A stretch of 64,000 nt of DNA, from assembly GCF_026898115.1 (NCBI RefSeq), contig NZ_CP114036.1, positions 1,550,001 to 1,614,000 of the forward strand, in the 5' to 3' direction. Every line of letters starts with the position of its first letter. Position 1 is the first letter of the stretch. This document shows, piece by piece, positions 52,160 through 61,350 of this stretch. This DNA comes from Streptomyces sp. S465. Its GTDB lineage: Bacteria; Actinomycetota; Actinomycetes; Streptomycetales; Streptomycetaceae. The notes beneath the pieces are model-generated. The model did not search any database, had not been told where the DNA came from, and worked only from the letters and a program-made list of their open reading frames with translations. A program made the translations under genes and the position numbers.

Positions 52160-53074
52160 TGGCCCCGGGTCCGCGGCCGTCACACTGGCAGTGCGCGGGG
52201 TCGCGCTGGGACCGCCGCGGGCCCGCGCTGGTCTGGCGCCACCCGCTCCACGGTGAACGGATCTCCCCGCTGACGCCGGACCGCCCGCTGTCCTTCACCA
52301 GCGGGCCCCGGCGCGAGTGCGTCGGCGTCCGCAGGGGCGCCCGGCACACCCCCTGCCCGGCCGGGGCCGAGGTCCCGGCCGCCGCCGTCTCCGCCCAGTG
52401 CCCGGACTGCGCCCGGCTGGACCGCTCGTACTCCGTGGCCGCCGACACCCGTACGGACGATCCGCGCCCTTACGACGTCTATCTCGCCTGGTTCGGCCCG
52501 GAACTGCTCAAGGTCGGGATCACCGCGGCCGAGCGGGAGGGGGCCCGGCTGCTGGAGCAGGCCGCGCTCTCGTACTGTCTGCTGGGCCGTGGCCCGCTGA
52601 TGGCCGCGCGGCGCGCCGAGGCCGTGCTGGGCACCGCGCTCGGCGTCCCGGACCGCTTCCCCTACACCGCCAAGCGCGCCGCCCGCGAGGCCCCGCCGCC
52701 CCCGGAGCGCCGAGCGGCCGACCTCGCCGCACTCCACCGGCGGGCGCGCGGCCTGGGCGGTCTGCCGGAGTCGCTGGCCCTGGCGCCGTTCGAGCCCGTG
52801 CACCATGACGCGGCGTTCCATCTCGTTCCATCTGGACCGGGTGCGCCCCGCGCTGGGGCTGATCCAGCTCGTCCCCTGAGCCACCGTGGCCGGCCGTATC
52901 GACGCCGTGGCGGGCCCGGACATCCATCTGACCTCGACGGACGGCCGGCCCCTGCTGCTGGACACCCGCCGGCTGGCGGGCTGGCCCCTGGCGTCGGCCG
53001 CGGCGGACGCCCCGACGACGGCGCCGGTGGCGGCGTGGGAACGGGAAGCGCAGGCCCCGGAGGGGCTGTTCTGA
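52159..53074 (+). pseudogene. DUF2797 protein, disrupted by a 10-bp duplication and a stop codon
   Basis: The frame begins MAPGPRPSHWQCAGSRWD and carries typical DUF2797 text (YDVYLAWFGPELLKVGITAA; MAARRAEAVLGTALG) to HHDAAFHL. There GTTCCATCTC (52815) is followed by GTTCCATCTG (52825), a ten-base near-exact tandem copy that throws the frame. Dropping one copy restores DRVRPALGLIQLVP, then a TGA at 52877, then the native-looking tail TVAGRIDAVAGPDIHLTSTD ending at 53074. As it stands translation continues out of frame to 53217. At least two lesions are needed to explain this. Confidence 0.75.
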
Positions 53075-53101
53075 CCGCCGCGTGCCCGGGAGCCGTTACG
53101 T

Positions 53102-53407
53102 TCAGCCGAACCAACCGGGCCGGACCAGGCCCGACGCGTAGGCGAGCACGAGGAGTCGGGCGTGGTCGCGGGCCACCGGTTCGACCATGGTGCGGCTCAC
53201 ATGGGTCGTGGCGGTGAGCGGGCCGGCCCCAAGCCGGCGAGCGATCTCCTGACTCGACGGCCCCATGTCCACCAGGGCCGTCACCTCCCGCTCCCGCTCG
53301 GTCAACTCCGCGTCGGGGCCTCGCCGATCAACCTCGATGCCCGGCTGCGCCGACGGCAGGGCGTGGAAACCGGCGCGTACCAGGACCTGGTCATCGGCGA
53401 CGCGGGA
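53102..53407 (-). pseudogene. Response regulator remnant (NarL type) with internal deletion
   Basis: The first residues VADDQVLVRAGFHALPSAQP are a receiver N-terminus; the text jumps directly to DAELTEREREVTALVDMGPS and HVSRTMVEPVARDHARLLVL, the LuxR HTH and tail. About 110 residues holding the phospho-acceptor are missing and no start codon is seen, so the gene cannot work. Confidence 0.75.
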
Positions 53408-53570
53408 CCGGTGTGTTCCTCCTGTCCGAGACCGGAATCCGGGCCCGGACGCGGACCCCGCCGTCCGCGTGGGCGCCCGCCTCCACGGTGCCGTCGAGCG
53501 CGGCGGCCCGCTCACGCATGCCGACCAGACCGTTACCGCCGCCCGTCACCCCGCCCCCCAACCCCAGCCG
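53391..53570 (-). pseudogene. Histidine kinase C-terminal remnant
   Basis: GGGNGLVGMRERAAALDGTV followed by GGVRVRARIPVSD is the G2 box and end of a NarX-type kinase. Upstream of about 53570 the frame has no kinase text. It overlaps the head of the response-regulator remnant by a few bases, as in intact HK-RR operons, so both are remains of one two-component operon. Confidence 0.75.
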
Positions 53571-53681
53571 CGCTCTCCCTGAACCGGCATCACCCAGGCC
53601 GTACTCCGCCGCCGGACCGGCGTCGCTCACGACGCACCCGACCGGAGCGATGCCCGCCCCGGGGCGGGCGTCGCTGCGGGC

Positions 53682-54887
53682 CTAGCCCCGGTCCATCGCC
53701 GCCAGGGCGCGACGGGCGGCCGGGTGGGTGCGGACGAGGTCGCCCAGGGTCGTGGTGCCGCGGGTGATCTTCGTGAAGGCGCGCCAGGCCGGGCGGAAGC
53801 CGGTGATCGCCGCGTGGAACATCCCGGGGCGGCGGGCGAAGGCCGCGTAGAGGCGGCGGCCGACGCCCATCTCCACTCCGAGCCCGGCCTTGATCGCGAA
53901 GGCGTAGTTCAGGGCCTGGCGGCGGGCGTCCACCGCGTCGTGCGCCTCGGCGACGCGCACCGCCCACTCCCCCGCGAGGCGGCCCGAGCGCAGCGCGTAG
54001 GAGATGCCCTCGCGTGTCCACGGCTCCAGCAGCCCGGCCGCGTCCCCGCAGACCAGCACCCGGCCGCGCGACAGCGGCGAGTCGTCGGAGCGGCAGCGGG
54101 TCAGATGGCCGGAGGAGATGCTCGGCTCGAATCCGGCGAGGCCGAGCCGGGCGATGAAGTCCTCCAGATAGCGCTTGGTCCCGGCGCCCTCGCCGCGCGC
54201 CGAGATGACGCCGACGGTCAGGGTGTCGCCCTTGGGGAAGACCCAGCCGTAACTCCCGGGCATCGGACCCCAGTCGATGAGCACCCGGCCCGCCCAGTCC
54301 TCCGCGACGGTCGGCGGAACGGGGATCTCCGCCTCCAGGCCGAGATCCACCTGGTCGAGCTTGACACCGACATGCGCGCCTATGCGGCTGGCGCTGCCGT
54401 CCGCGCCGACCACGGCCCGCGCCAGCACCGTCTCACCGTCGGCGAGCACCACGGCGACCGTGCGCCGGTCCGGCACGGCCGGGCCGTGCTGCTCGACGCG
54501 GGTGACCGCGACGCCCGTACGGACCTCGGCGCCCGCGTCCTTGGCTGCCTCGACCAGGGCGGCGTCGAACTCCGGCCGGTTGATCAGCCCGAAGAGCGCC
54601 TGCTTGGAGCGGCGGGTACGGGCCAGCTTGCCGTTCAGCGAGAAGGTCACCGCGTGCACCCGCTCCCGCAGCGGCAGTTCGAACCCCGGCGGGAGCGCGT
54701 CGCGCGAGGGGCCGATGATGCCGCCGCCGCAGGTCTTGTAGCGCGGCAGTTCGGCCTTCTCCAGCAGCAGCACCCGGCGCCCGGCGCAGGCGGCGGCGTG
54801 GGCCGCGGAGGCACCCGCGGGGCCCGCGCCCACCACGACCACGTCCCATACCGTCTCATTGTCCGGGGCTGCGTTGTCGCTGCTCAC
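53682..54887 (-). CDS. Geranylgeranyl reductase family FAD-dependent oxidoreductase
   Basis: A 401-residue flavoprotein. The FAD dinucleotide fold is VVVVGAGPAGASAAHAAACA near residue 16, then CGGGIIGPSRDALPPGFELP, VLVCGDAAGLLEPWTREGIS and a C-terminal tail with Arg-rich helices. This family reduces prenyl chains of lipids, chlorophyll or menaquinone. GTG 54887 has GGGAGCGG upstream; TTG 54905 is possible. It is 40 kb from the cot genes, and no direct link is claimed. Confidence 0.85.
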   Translation of the reverse strand: MSSDNAAPDNETVWDVVVVGAGPAGASAAHAAACAGRRVLLLEKAELPRYKTCGGGIIGPSRDALPPGFELPLRERVHAVTFSLNGKLARTRRSKQALFGLINRPEFDAALVEAAKDAGAEVRTGVAVTRVEQHGPAVPDRRTVAVVLADGETVLARAVVGADGSASRIGAHVGVKLDQVDLGLEAEIPVPPTVAEDWAGRVLIDWGPMPGSYGWVFPKGDTLTVGVISARGEGAGTKRYLEDFIARLGLAGFEPSISSGHLTRCRSDDSPLSRGRVLVCGDAAGLLEPWTREGISYALRSGRLAGEWAVRVAEAHDAVDARRQALNYAFAIKAGLGVEMGVGRRLYAAFARRPGMFHAAITGFRPAWRAFTKITRGTTTLGDLVRTHPAARRALAAMDRG

Positions 54888-55056
54888 GTGTGGATCCGCT
54901 CCCAATCGACCGATCTGATCCGCCTACCCGGCATCCTACGGCTCGCCGATGGATGACCCCGCTGTGGGATGATCGGCCACGCGGTCACGAGCCGTACATA
55001 CGTGCCCATCGCAGCGCATCCCGCCGCTTGCCCGTCGCAACCCAGGAGTGTCACCC

Positions 55057-56418
55057 ATGGAGCAGGCACCTCTCGCCGCCACCGTCGCCGCCCTACAGCC
55101 GCGCGCCAGGGCCGAACTGGCCGAGTTGGTGACCTTCAAATCGGTCGCGGACCCGGCGCAGTTCCCACGCGACGAATGTGAGGCCGCGGCGCGCTGGATC
55201 GCCGACGCGCTGCGCGCCGAGGGGTTCGAGGACGTGGCGCTGCTGGACACCCCCGACGGCACCCAGTCCGTCTACGGCTTCCTGCCCGGCCCGGCCGGCG
55301 CCCCGACCGTGCTGCTCTACGCGCATTACGACGTGCAGCCCCCGCTGGACGAGGACGCCTGGCTCACCCCGCCCTTCGAGCTGACCGAGCGCGACGGCCG
55401 CTGGTACGGGCGGGGCGCGGCGGACTGCAAAGGCGGCGTGATCATGCACCTCACCGCCCTGCGCGCGCTCAAGGAGCACGGCGGGGTCCCGGTCAACGTC
55501 AAGGTGATCGTGGAGGGTTCCGAGGAGCAGGGCACGGGCGGGCTCGAGCGCTACGCCGAGGCCCACCCCGAACTGCTGGCCGCCGACACGATCGTGATCG
55601 GCGACGCGGGCAACTTCCGGGTCGGGCTGCCGACGGTCACGGCCACGCTGCGCGGTATGACGATGCTGCGGGTCTCGGTGGAGACCCTGGCGGGGAACCT
55701 GCACTCCGGCCAGTTCGGCGGGGCCGCCCCGGACGCGCTCGCCGCGCTGATCCGCGTCCTGGACTCGCTGCGCGCCGAGGACGGCTCGACGACGGTCAAG
55801 GGCCTGGCGGCGGACGCGGTGTGGGACGGACTTCAGTATCCGGAAGAGGAGTTCCGCAACGACGCCAAGGTGCTCGACGGGGTCGGGCTGATCGGCTCGG
55901 GTACGGTCGCCGACCGCATCTGGGCACGTCCCGCGGTCACCGTGATCGGCATCGACTGCCCGCCGGTGGTCGGCGCCACCCCGTCCGTCCAGGCGAGCGC
56001 GCGGGCGCTGATCAGCCTGCGGGTGCCGCCGGGCGTGGACGCGGCCGAGGCGAACCGGCTGCTGACCGAGCACCTCCAGTCCTCGGTGCCGTGGGGCGCG
56101 CGGCTCTTGGTGGAGCAGGTCGGTCAGGGCCAGCCGTTCCGCGCGGACACCACGAGCCCGGCGTACACGGCGATGCGGGAGGCGATGCGCCTGGCCTACG
56201 ACGGGCAGGAGATGGCGATCGCAGGACAGGGCGGCTCGATCCCGCTGTGCAACACCCTGGCCTCGCTCTACCCGGAGGCGGAGATCCTGCTGATCGGGCT
56301 GAGCGAGCCGGAGGCCCAGATCCACGCGGTCAACGAGAGCGTCTCCCCGCAGGAGTTGGAGAAGCTCTCGCTCACCGAGGCGCTGTTCCTGGGGATGTAC
56401 GCGGTGGGCAAGGGCTGA
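55057..56418 (+). CDS. M20/M25/M40 family dipeptidase
   Basis: A 453-residue zinc dipeptidase. Metal ligands lie in YAHYDVQP, ADCKGG and EGSEEQGTGG; the dimerisation (lid) domain covers about 185-300 and the last ligand region is QGGSIPLCNTL and HAVNESV. ATG 55057 with AGGAG at the usual distance is preferred to GTG 55048. It hydrolyses small peptides such as Cys-Gly or Xaa-His; substrate not decided. Start lies 169 bp from the divergent reductase. Confidence 0.9.
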   Translation: MEQAPLAATVAALQPRARAELAELVTFKSVADPAQFPRDECEAAARWIADALRAEGFEDVALLDTPDGTQSVYGFLPGPAGAPTVLLYAHYDVQPPLDEDAWLTPPFELTERDGRWYGRGAADCKGGVIMHLTALRALKEHGGVPVNVKVIVEGSEEQGTGGLERYAEAHPELLAADTIVIGDAGNFRVGLPTVTATLRGMTMLRVSVETLAGNLHSGQFGGAAPDALAALIRVLDSLRAEDGSTTVKGLAADAVWDGLQYPEEEFRNDAKVLDGVGLIGSGTVADRIWARPAVTVIGIDCPPVVGATPSVQASARALISLRVPPGVDAAEANRLLTEHLQSSVPWGARLLVEQVGQGQPFRADTTSPAYTAMREAMRLAYDGQEMAIAGQGGSIPLCNTLASLYPEAEILLIGLSEPEAQIHAVNESVSPQELEKLSLTEALFLGMYAVGKG

Positions 56419-56442
56419 GCCTCCCCTTCCTGGCCGCTTTGG

Positions 56443-56586
56443 GTGGCGGCGCTTTCCGTGGCGCCGCTTCCCGTTGCCCTGCTTTACGTGGCCGCGCTTG
56501 CCGTCGCACTGCTTGCCTCACCGCTTGCCTTCGCACCGCTTGCCGTCGCACCGCTTTACGTGGCCGCGCGTTCCGTCGCACCGCGG
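56443..56586. repeat. Ten-unit 15-bp tandem repeat between convergent genes
   Basis: Units of the form GTSGCVSYGCTTDCC, for example GTGGCCGCGCTTGCC (56488) and GTCGCACCGCTTTAC (56545), follow each other without gaps except one unit that is 12 bp. The array lies between the dipeptidase stop and the kinase-Nudix gene, whose stop codon falls inside it. Confidence 0.9.
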
Positions 56587-57638
56587 CGGTCAGCCGGTGC
56601 GGGGCAGCCCGTGGGGACGCCCGCTTCGAGGTAGAGCGGGCGTCCCTGCTCACGGGCGCGCAGCGCCCAGCGGAGCCTGCTCAGCCGTACCGGCGGCAGC
56701 AGCGCGGCGGCCTCGGTCTCGGTGACGAAGCGCCAGCCGCGCAGTTCGGAGCCGGGCAGCAGCACCTCGCGCGCGGCCTCGGTGGAGAGCTTGCCGCCGT
56801 CGAAGAGCAGCCGCAGGCCCCCGTAGCCGGGCGGCTGGGGGCGCTCCCAGTCGGCGACCAGCAGCCGCAGCGGTTCATCGAGCCGTACGCCCAGTTCCTC
56901 GGTGACCTCGCGCACCCCGGCGCACATCGGGGGTTCGCCCGGCTCGACGACGCCGCCGGGGAACTCCCAGCCGGGTTTGTAGGTGGGGTCGACGAGCAGC
57001 ACCCGGTCCTCCTCGTCGAACAGCAGCACCCCGGCGGCCAGCGTCTCCGCCGTCGGCTCCGGGGTCTGCACGATGTCGCAGCTCCCGGCGCCCCCGCGGA
57101 CGGCGTCGGCGATGTGCTCGGCGGTCTGGCGCGGGGTGAGCCCGGTGGTGTCCACGACATGGGCGTCGGCGGTCAGCCAGGTCAGGGCCGCTCGGTAGGG
57201 CGCGAGATGGGCCAGGCACCACTGGCGTACGGACTCGTTCGCGTGCGCGTCACCGGGTATCTCCTCGCGTTCGGCTATCCGCTTGCGAAGGATCGTTTCA
57301 TCGGTGTGCAGCAGCACATGCCGCACGGGGATGCGACGAGCGGCGAAACCGCCGAAGATCTCATCCCGGTACTCCTGCCGGAGGACCGTCATCGGGACCA
57401 CGAGCGGGCCGCCGACCTCGGCGATCAGTGCCGCTCCGGTGTCCACGACCAGCCGGCGCCACGAGGGCAGATCCTGGTAGTCGGACACCTGTTCAAGACG
57501 TTTGCGCGGAAGCATCATCCGCAGACCGTTACCGACCAGCTCCGGGTCGTAGAACGTGCTGCCGGGCATGAAGTCCACCAGTTCACGGGCCGCGGCGGTC
57601 TTACCCGCACCGAATGCACCGTTCAGCCAGACGATCAC
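56556..57638 (-). CDS. TmrB-like P-loop ATPase fused to a Nudix hydrolase
   Basis: A 360-residue fusion. Residues 1-170 are a TmrB/AAA-type P-loop domain: MIVWLNGAFGAGKTAAAREL, with Walker A at 8-15 and the LID-like RKRIAEREEIPGDAHANES. Residues about 190-335 are a Nudix domain with box GGVVEPGEPPMCAGVREVTE then ELG. TmrB gives tunicamycin resistance in Bacillus, which hints at nucleotide-sugar or nucleoside chemistry. GTG 57638 has GGGGGAA upstream. The last about 12 residues are encoded by the 15-bp repeat array and look acquired. Confidence 0.85.
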   Translation of the reverse strand: MIVWLNGAFGAGKTAAARELVDFMPGSTFYDPELVGNGLRMMLPRKRLEQVSDYQDLPSWRRLVVDTGAALIAEVGGPLVVPMTVLRQEYRDEIFGGFAARRIPVRHVLLHTDETILRKRIAEREEIPGDAHANESVRQWCLAHLAPYRAALTWLTADAHVVDTTGLTPRQTAEHIADAVRGGAGSCDIVQTPEPTAETLAAGVLLFDEEDRVLLVDPTYKPGWEFPGGVVEPGEPPMCAGVREVTEELGVRLDEPLRLLVADWERPQPPGYGGLRLLFDGGKLSTEAAREVLLPGSELRGWRFVTETEAAALLPPVRLSRLRWALRAREQGRPLYLEAGVPTGCPAPADRRGATERAAT

Positions 57639-57943
57639 ATTTCCCCCTATTCCATCGCCTCCTGACAGTTGCCCGCATCACCCTGCCACGGAAACGCCCG
57701 AAGACGACCGAGTGACGGATCGCGCGGCCCCGGATACCACGCCCGGTGAAGGGCTCGCGCTCGTCCCTCTGACGGGCTTCGGCGCCCCGCGGTTCGCCGA
57801 CGGGGGCATCGGCTACCTCGAGGACGGGGGCATCGACCACCTCGCGTACGACAACTGCGATAACCAGGGTGTCGACGCCAAGCGGCGCCACCGCCGCGTT
57901 CCGGGCGCACGGCCCAGGGGGGAAGAGACGGCAGCAGCGGGGC
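57639..57943. other. Stretch without a recognisable gene
   Basis: A GTG-started frame at 57713 reads GGIGYLEDGGIDHLAYDNCD with an internal 24-bp direct repeat (GACGGGGGCATCG at 57799 and 57823), but it has no ribosome site and runs into noise. Nothing else is seen. Confidence 0.4.
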
Positions 57944-58921
57944 TCAGCCGCCGGTCGGAGGGGTGCCCGCCGCCGGGCCGAAGCCCTCCAGCCGGGCCTC
58001 CTGCGCCGCCGCGGCGGCCGCGCCCACCAGTCCCGCGTCGGTGCCCATCTGGGCCGGGACGACCTCCAGTCCCTGGACGAACGACAAGGTCGCGTAGTCG
58101 CGCAGGGCGCGCCGCAGGGGCGCGAACAACACATCCCCGGCGCCCGCCACCCCGCCTCCGACGACCGCCACCTCGATCTCGACGAGCGCCGCGGTCGCGG
58201 CGATCCCGGCGGCCAGGGCCTGAGCGGCCCGTTCGAAGGAGGCCCGCGCGACCGGGTCACCGGCCCGCGCCGAGGCGGCGACGGCCTGCGCGCTGGTGTC
58301 GCCGTCCGGACCCGGGCGCCAGCCGGCGTCCAGGGCTCGGCGGGCGATGTTGGGGCCGCTGGCGATCCGCTCCACGCAGCCGCGTCCGCCGCAGGGGCAC
58401 AGGTCCCCGTCCAGCTCCACGCTGATGTGGCCGATGTGCCCGGCGTTGCCGGTCGGGCCCGGGTGCAGCCGGCCGCCCAGCACCAGTCCGCCGCCCACGC
58501 CGGTGGAGACGACCATGCACAGGGCGTTCTCCCGGCCGCGCGCCGCGCCCTGCCAGTGCTCGGCGGCCGTCATCGCCGGCCCGTCGCCGACCAGCGACAG
58601 CGGCAGGGCGCCGGTGGTCTCCCGGACCCCGGCGACCAGCGGGAAGTCACGCCAGCCGGGGATGTTGACCGGGCTCACGGTGCCCACGGAGGCATCCACC
58701 GGGCCCGCGCTGCCGATGCCGACGGCGGCGACCCGGGACCAGTGCGCGGTGGCCGACAGCTCCTTGAGCACGGCGGTGACCTGCCGCATCACCGTCGTGC
58801 CGGCCTCCTGGGCGCGGGTGGCGCGGCGGGCGCGTACGACCAGCTTGCCGCTTCCGTCCACCAGGGCGCCCGCGATCTTGGTCCCGCCGATGTCGAGTGC
58901 GGCGATGAGGTCACGTGGCAT
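57944..58921 (-). CDS. ROK family sugar kinase (glucokinase-like)
   Basis: A 325-residue ROK kinase. ATP motif IAALDIGGTKIAGALVD at the N-terminus, sugar-binding GHISVELDGDLCPCGGRGCV with the zinc cysteines, and STGVGGGLVLGGRLH. ROK kinases phosphorylate glucose, N-acetylglucosamine, fructose or related sugars; the target is not set by these motifs. ATG 58921 is divergent from the LacI gene, with a shared operator. Confidence 0.88.
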   Translation of the reverse strand: MPRDLIAALDIGGTKIAGALVDGSGKLVVRARRATRAQEAGTTVMRQVTAVLKELSATAHWSRVAAVGIGSAGPVDASVGTVSPVNIPGWRDFPLVAGVRETTGALPLSLVGDGPAMTAAEHWQGAARGRENALCMVVSTGVGGGLVLGGRLHPGPTGNAGHIGHISVELDGDLCPCGGRGCVERIASGPNIARRALDAGWRPGPDGDTSAQAVAASARAGDPVARASFERAAQALAAGIAATAALVEIEVAVVGGGVAGAGDVLFAPLRRALRDYATLSFVQGLEVVPAQMGTDAGLVGAAAAAAQEARLEGFGPAAGTPPTGG

Positions 58922-58994
58922 AGGTGTCGACTCTCCTGGTGGGCGTGCTGATGGCCATGGGCGTTCGGTGTGCGGCAACAGTCTTCCCGCGACT

Positions 58995-59006
58995 GACAAC
59001 GTTGTC
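58995..59006. promoter_or_regulatory. GACAACGTTGTC, LacI-family operator
   Basis: A perfect 12-bp palindrome with the central CG of LacI/GalR sites, 58 bp before the LacI start and 73 bp from the ROK kinase ATG. TGACAACGTTGTC matches the common form bound by Streptomyces LacI regulators. Confidence 0.85.
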
Positions 59007-59064
59007 CAGGGGCTATGCTCGACACTCCTTTTCCCACGACGACCAGCGACGGGACGAGCGCACT

Positions 59065-60138
59065 GTGACCGACACCGCCCCGGACACCGCCAGCCGCACC
59101 CCCACACGCCGTTACGGCACCCGGCCCACCATGAAGGACGTCGCCGCACGGGCCGGGGTCGGCCTCAAGACCGTCTCCAGAGTGGTCAACGGCGAACCGG
59201 GCGTCACCCCCGACACCGAGCGCCGCGTCCAGGAGGCCATCACCGCACTCGGTTTCCGCCGCAACGACAGCGCCCGCATTCTGCGCAAGGGCCGTACGGC
59301 GAGCATCGGGCTGGTCCTGGAGGATCTGGCCGACCCCTTCTACGGTCCGCTGAGCCGCGCCGTCGAGGAGGTCGCCCGTGCCCACGGCGCGCTGCTGATC
59401 AACGGATCCAGCGCGGAGGACCCCGAGCGCGAGCAGGAGCTGGTGCTCGCCCTGTGCGCGCGCCGGGTCGACGGCCTCGTCATCATCCCGGCCGGCCATG
59501 ACCACCGCTATCTGGCCCCCGAGATGGCGGCCGGGGTCGCCACCGTCTTCGTCGACCGGCCCGCCGGCCGGATCGACGCCGACGCCGTCCTCTCCGACAG
59601 CTTCGGCGGCTCCCGCGACGCGGTCGCCCATCTGATCGCCCACGGCCACCGCCGGATCGGCTTCCTCGGCGACCTGCCGGGCATCCACACCGCCGCCGAG
59701 CGGCTGCGCGGCTATCACGCGGCGATGAGCGAGGCCGGGCTGCCGGTCCACGACGCCTGGGTCTCGCCCGGCCCCACCGACCCGGAGCGGGTCCGGGCCG
59801 CGGCCACCGCGATGCTGAACGCCGCCGAGCCGGTCACCGCGCTCTTCGCGGGCAACAACCGGGTGACGGTCACGGTCGTACGGGTCCTGGCCGAGCGCCC
59901 CGCGCCCGCCGCTCCGGTGGCCCTCGTCGGCTTCGACGACTTCGAGCTCGCCGATCTGCTCTCCCCCGGGATCAGCGTCATAGCCCAGGACTCGGCCCAG
60001 CTCGGCCGCACCGCCGCCGATCTGCTCTTCCGCCGCCTCGACGGCGCGGCCGGGGACCCGCGGCGGGTCGTCCTGCCGACCCGGCTGATCCCGCGCGGGT
60101 CGGGCGAACTGCCCCCGCCCGCGACCTCCACGCCCTGA
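59065..60138 (+). CDS. LacI family transcriptional regulator
   Basis: A 357-residue repressor. HTH TMKDVAARAGVGLKTVSRVV at residues about 24-43 (with a 20-residue extension before it), hinge GRTASIGLVLEDLADPFYG, then the sugar-binding domain (LINGSSAEDPEREQELVLAL; IAHGHRRIGFLGD; LVGFDDFELADLLSPGISVI). GTG 59065 is chosen; the frame is open upstream but lacks a ribosome site. It probably represses itself and the ROK kinase through the operator at 58995. The inducer is a sugar, unknown. Confidence 0.88.
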   Translation: MTDTAPDTASRTPTRRYGTRPTMKDVAARAGVGLKTVSRVVNGEPGVTPDTERRVQEAITALGFRRNDSARILRKGRTASIGLVLEDLADPFYGPLSRAVEEVARAHGALLINGSSAEDPEREQELVLALCARRVDGLVIIPAGHDHRYLAPEMAAGVATVFVDRPAGRIDADAVLSDSFGGSRDAVAHLIAHGHRRIGFLGDLPGIHTAAERLRGYHAAMSEAGLPVHDAWVSPGPTDPERVRAAATAMLNAAEPVTALFAGNNRVTVTVVRVLAERPAPAAPVALVGFDDFELADLLSPGISVIAQDSAQLGRTAADLLFRRLDGAAGDPRRVVLPTRLIPRGSGELPPPATSTP

Positions 60139-60299
60139 AACGGCCCCTCATCGCCCCTGCCCCCGTCGCCGCCCGTTCCCCCGAACACCGCTCCCTCTCC
60201 GAACGCCTGAACGGCCCCGTTCCGGTTGCCCCGGCCCCCCGTCGCCCCGAGGGTGGACGCGGAGGGCCGGGACCCGGCCGGCGGAACGAGGGAGACGCG

Positions 60300-60752
60300 A
60301 TGAGCGGGCGCCGAACGCGGACGATCTGCGCGGTGAGCCTCACGGCCGTGCTGGCGCCGGCCGCCGTCGGCTGTTCGGACGGCGGGGGCAGCCCGTCGTC
60401 CCAGGTGTCCCGGGCCTCCGCCGCCATCGCGTCCGCGAAGGCGTCGGCCAAGGCCGAACTGGACAAGATCAAGGGCGGTGCCCAGGCCAAGCGCGAGGTG
60501 AAGGTGGGCCGGGTGACCCACGGCGACGGGGGACGGGCCGTGGCACCGCTGACCGTGACCAACAAGAGCGCGCACACCGCGAGCTACGCCGTGGAGGTCA
60601 CCTTCCGGAACGCGGACGGCGATGTGGTCGACGCCGTCGTGCTGCGCCTTTCCACAGTGCCGCCGCACCGGCCCACCAAGGCCACCGCGCGCAGCCACCG
60701 CGCGCTCACCGGCCGCGTCACGGCACAGGTGGGCACGGCGGTGCGGTACTGA
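60300..60752 (+). CDS. Small lipoprotein
   Basis: A 150-residue protein with an Arg-rich N-terminus, a hydrophobic segment and a lipobox APAAVGC near residue 25, so a lipoprotein exported and anchored outside. The mature part has an Ala/Lys-rich helix (AAIASAKASAKAELDKI) and a FxLYD-like beta sandwich (VAPLTVTNKSAHTASYAVEV). Function unknown. Confidence 0.8.
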   Translation: MSGRRTRTICAVSLTAVLAPAAVGCSDGGGSPSSQVSRASAAIASAKASAKAELDKIKGGAQAKREVKVGRVTHGDGGRAVAPLTVTNKSAHTASYAVEVTFRNADGDVVDAVVLRLSTVPPHRPTKATARSHRALTGRVTAQVGTAVRY

Positions 60753-60786
60753 TCACCAGGGTGCCCGTTCGTTCTCTTCTCACTTC

Positions 60787-61170
60787 TCAGGCCGCGAGCA
60801 CCTTGGCCTTGGCCCGCTCGTACTCCTCGGGCGTGAGGTCGCCGTGGTTCTTGAGCTCCACGAGATGCTCGAGCTCCTCCGCCCGGCCCGTCGTGGCGGT
60901 CGTCCGCACGAACTCCCGGAAGTCCGCCTCCGCCTTCTCGGCCCGCTTCATCTCGCGCACGCCCATCTCGCGGCCGCGTGCCACCAGGTACAGGAAGACG
61001 CCGAGGAAGGGCAGCACCAGGACGAAGACGGTCCAGCCCGCCTTGGCCCATCCGTTCAGCGAGTCATCGCGGAAGAGATCAGTGAACACGCGGAACAGCA
61101 GAAACAGCCACAGGATCCACAGAAAGACCCACATCGTGGTCAGGAACACATTCAGCAGTGGGTAGTCCAT
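60787..61170 (-). CDS. PLDc_N/SHOCT domain membrane protein
   Basis: A 127-residue protein. Two membrane segments (residues about 8-30 and 42-65) form a PLDc_N-like pair with DDSLNGWAKAGWTVFVLVLP; the C-terminal LVELKNHGDLTPEEYERAKA is the SHOCT motif. Common in actinobacteria; role unknown. Confidence 0.85.
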   Translation of the reverse strand: MDYPLLNVFLTTMWVFLWILWLFLLFRVFTDLFRDDSLNGWAKAGWTVFVLVLPFLGVFLYLVARGREMGVREMKRAEKAEADFREFVRTTATTGRAEELEHLVELKNHGDLTPEEYERAKAKVLAA

Positions 61171-61350
61171 CGTCTGCCTCCCGTCGGACCCGCCCGGCGG
61201 GACCGCGAGGGCCCCACCAGGCCCACGACCTCAGCTTACGGCGGCCCACCCCCCGGCGGCGCAGCAGCGGATGCCGCGGGGGCGGACGGGGCGTAGGAAT
61301 GGGAAGGCGGGGGTGGCACCGCGCGGCGGAGACCGGAAGGGCGGGCGGCC

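Noticed and set aside
56443..56634. Plus-strand frame VAALSVAPLP through the 15-bp array
   Set aside because: It is the repeat read in one frame and lacks a ribosome site.
57713..58000. Small frame reading GGIGYLEDGG
   Set aside because: No ribosome site, no homology and it drifts into repeats; listed only as a non-coding stretch.
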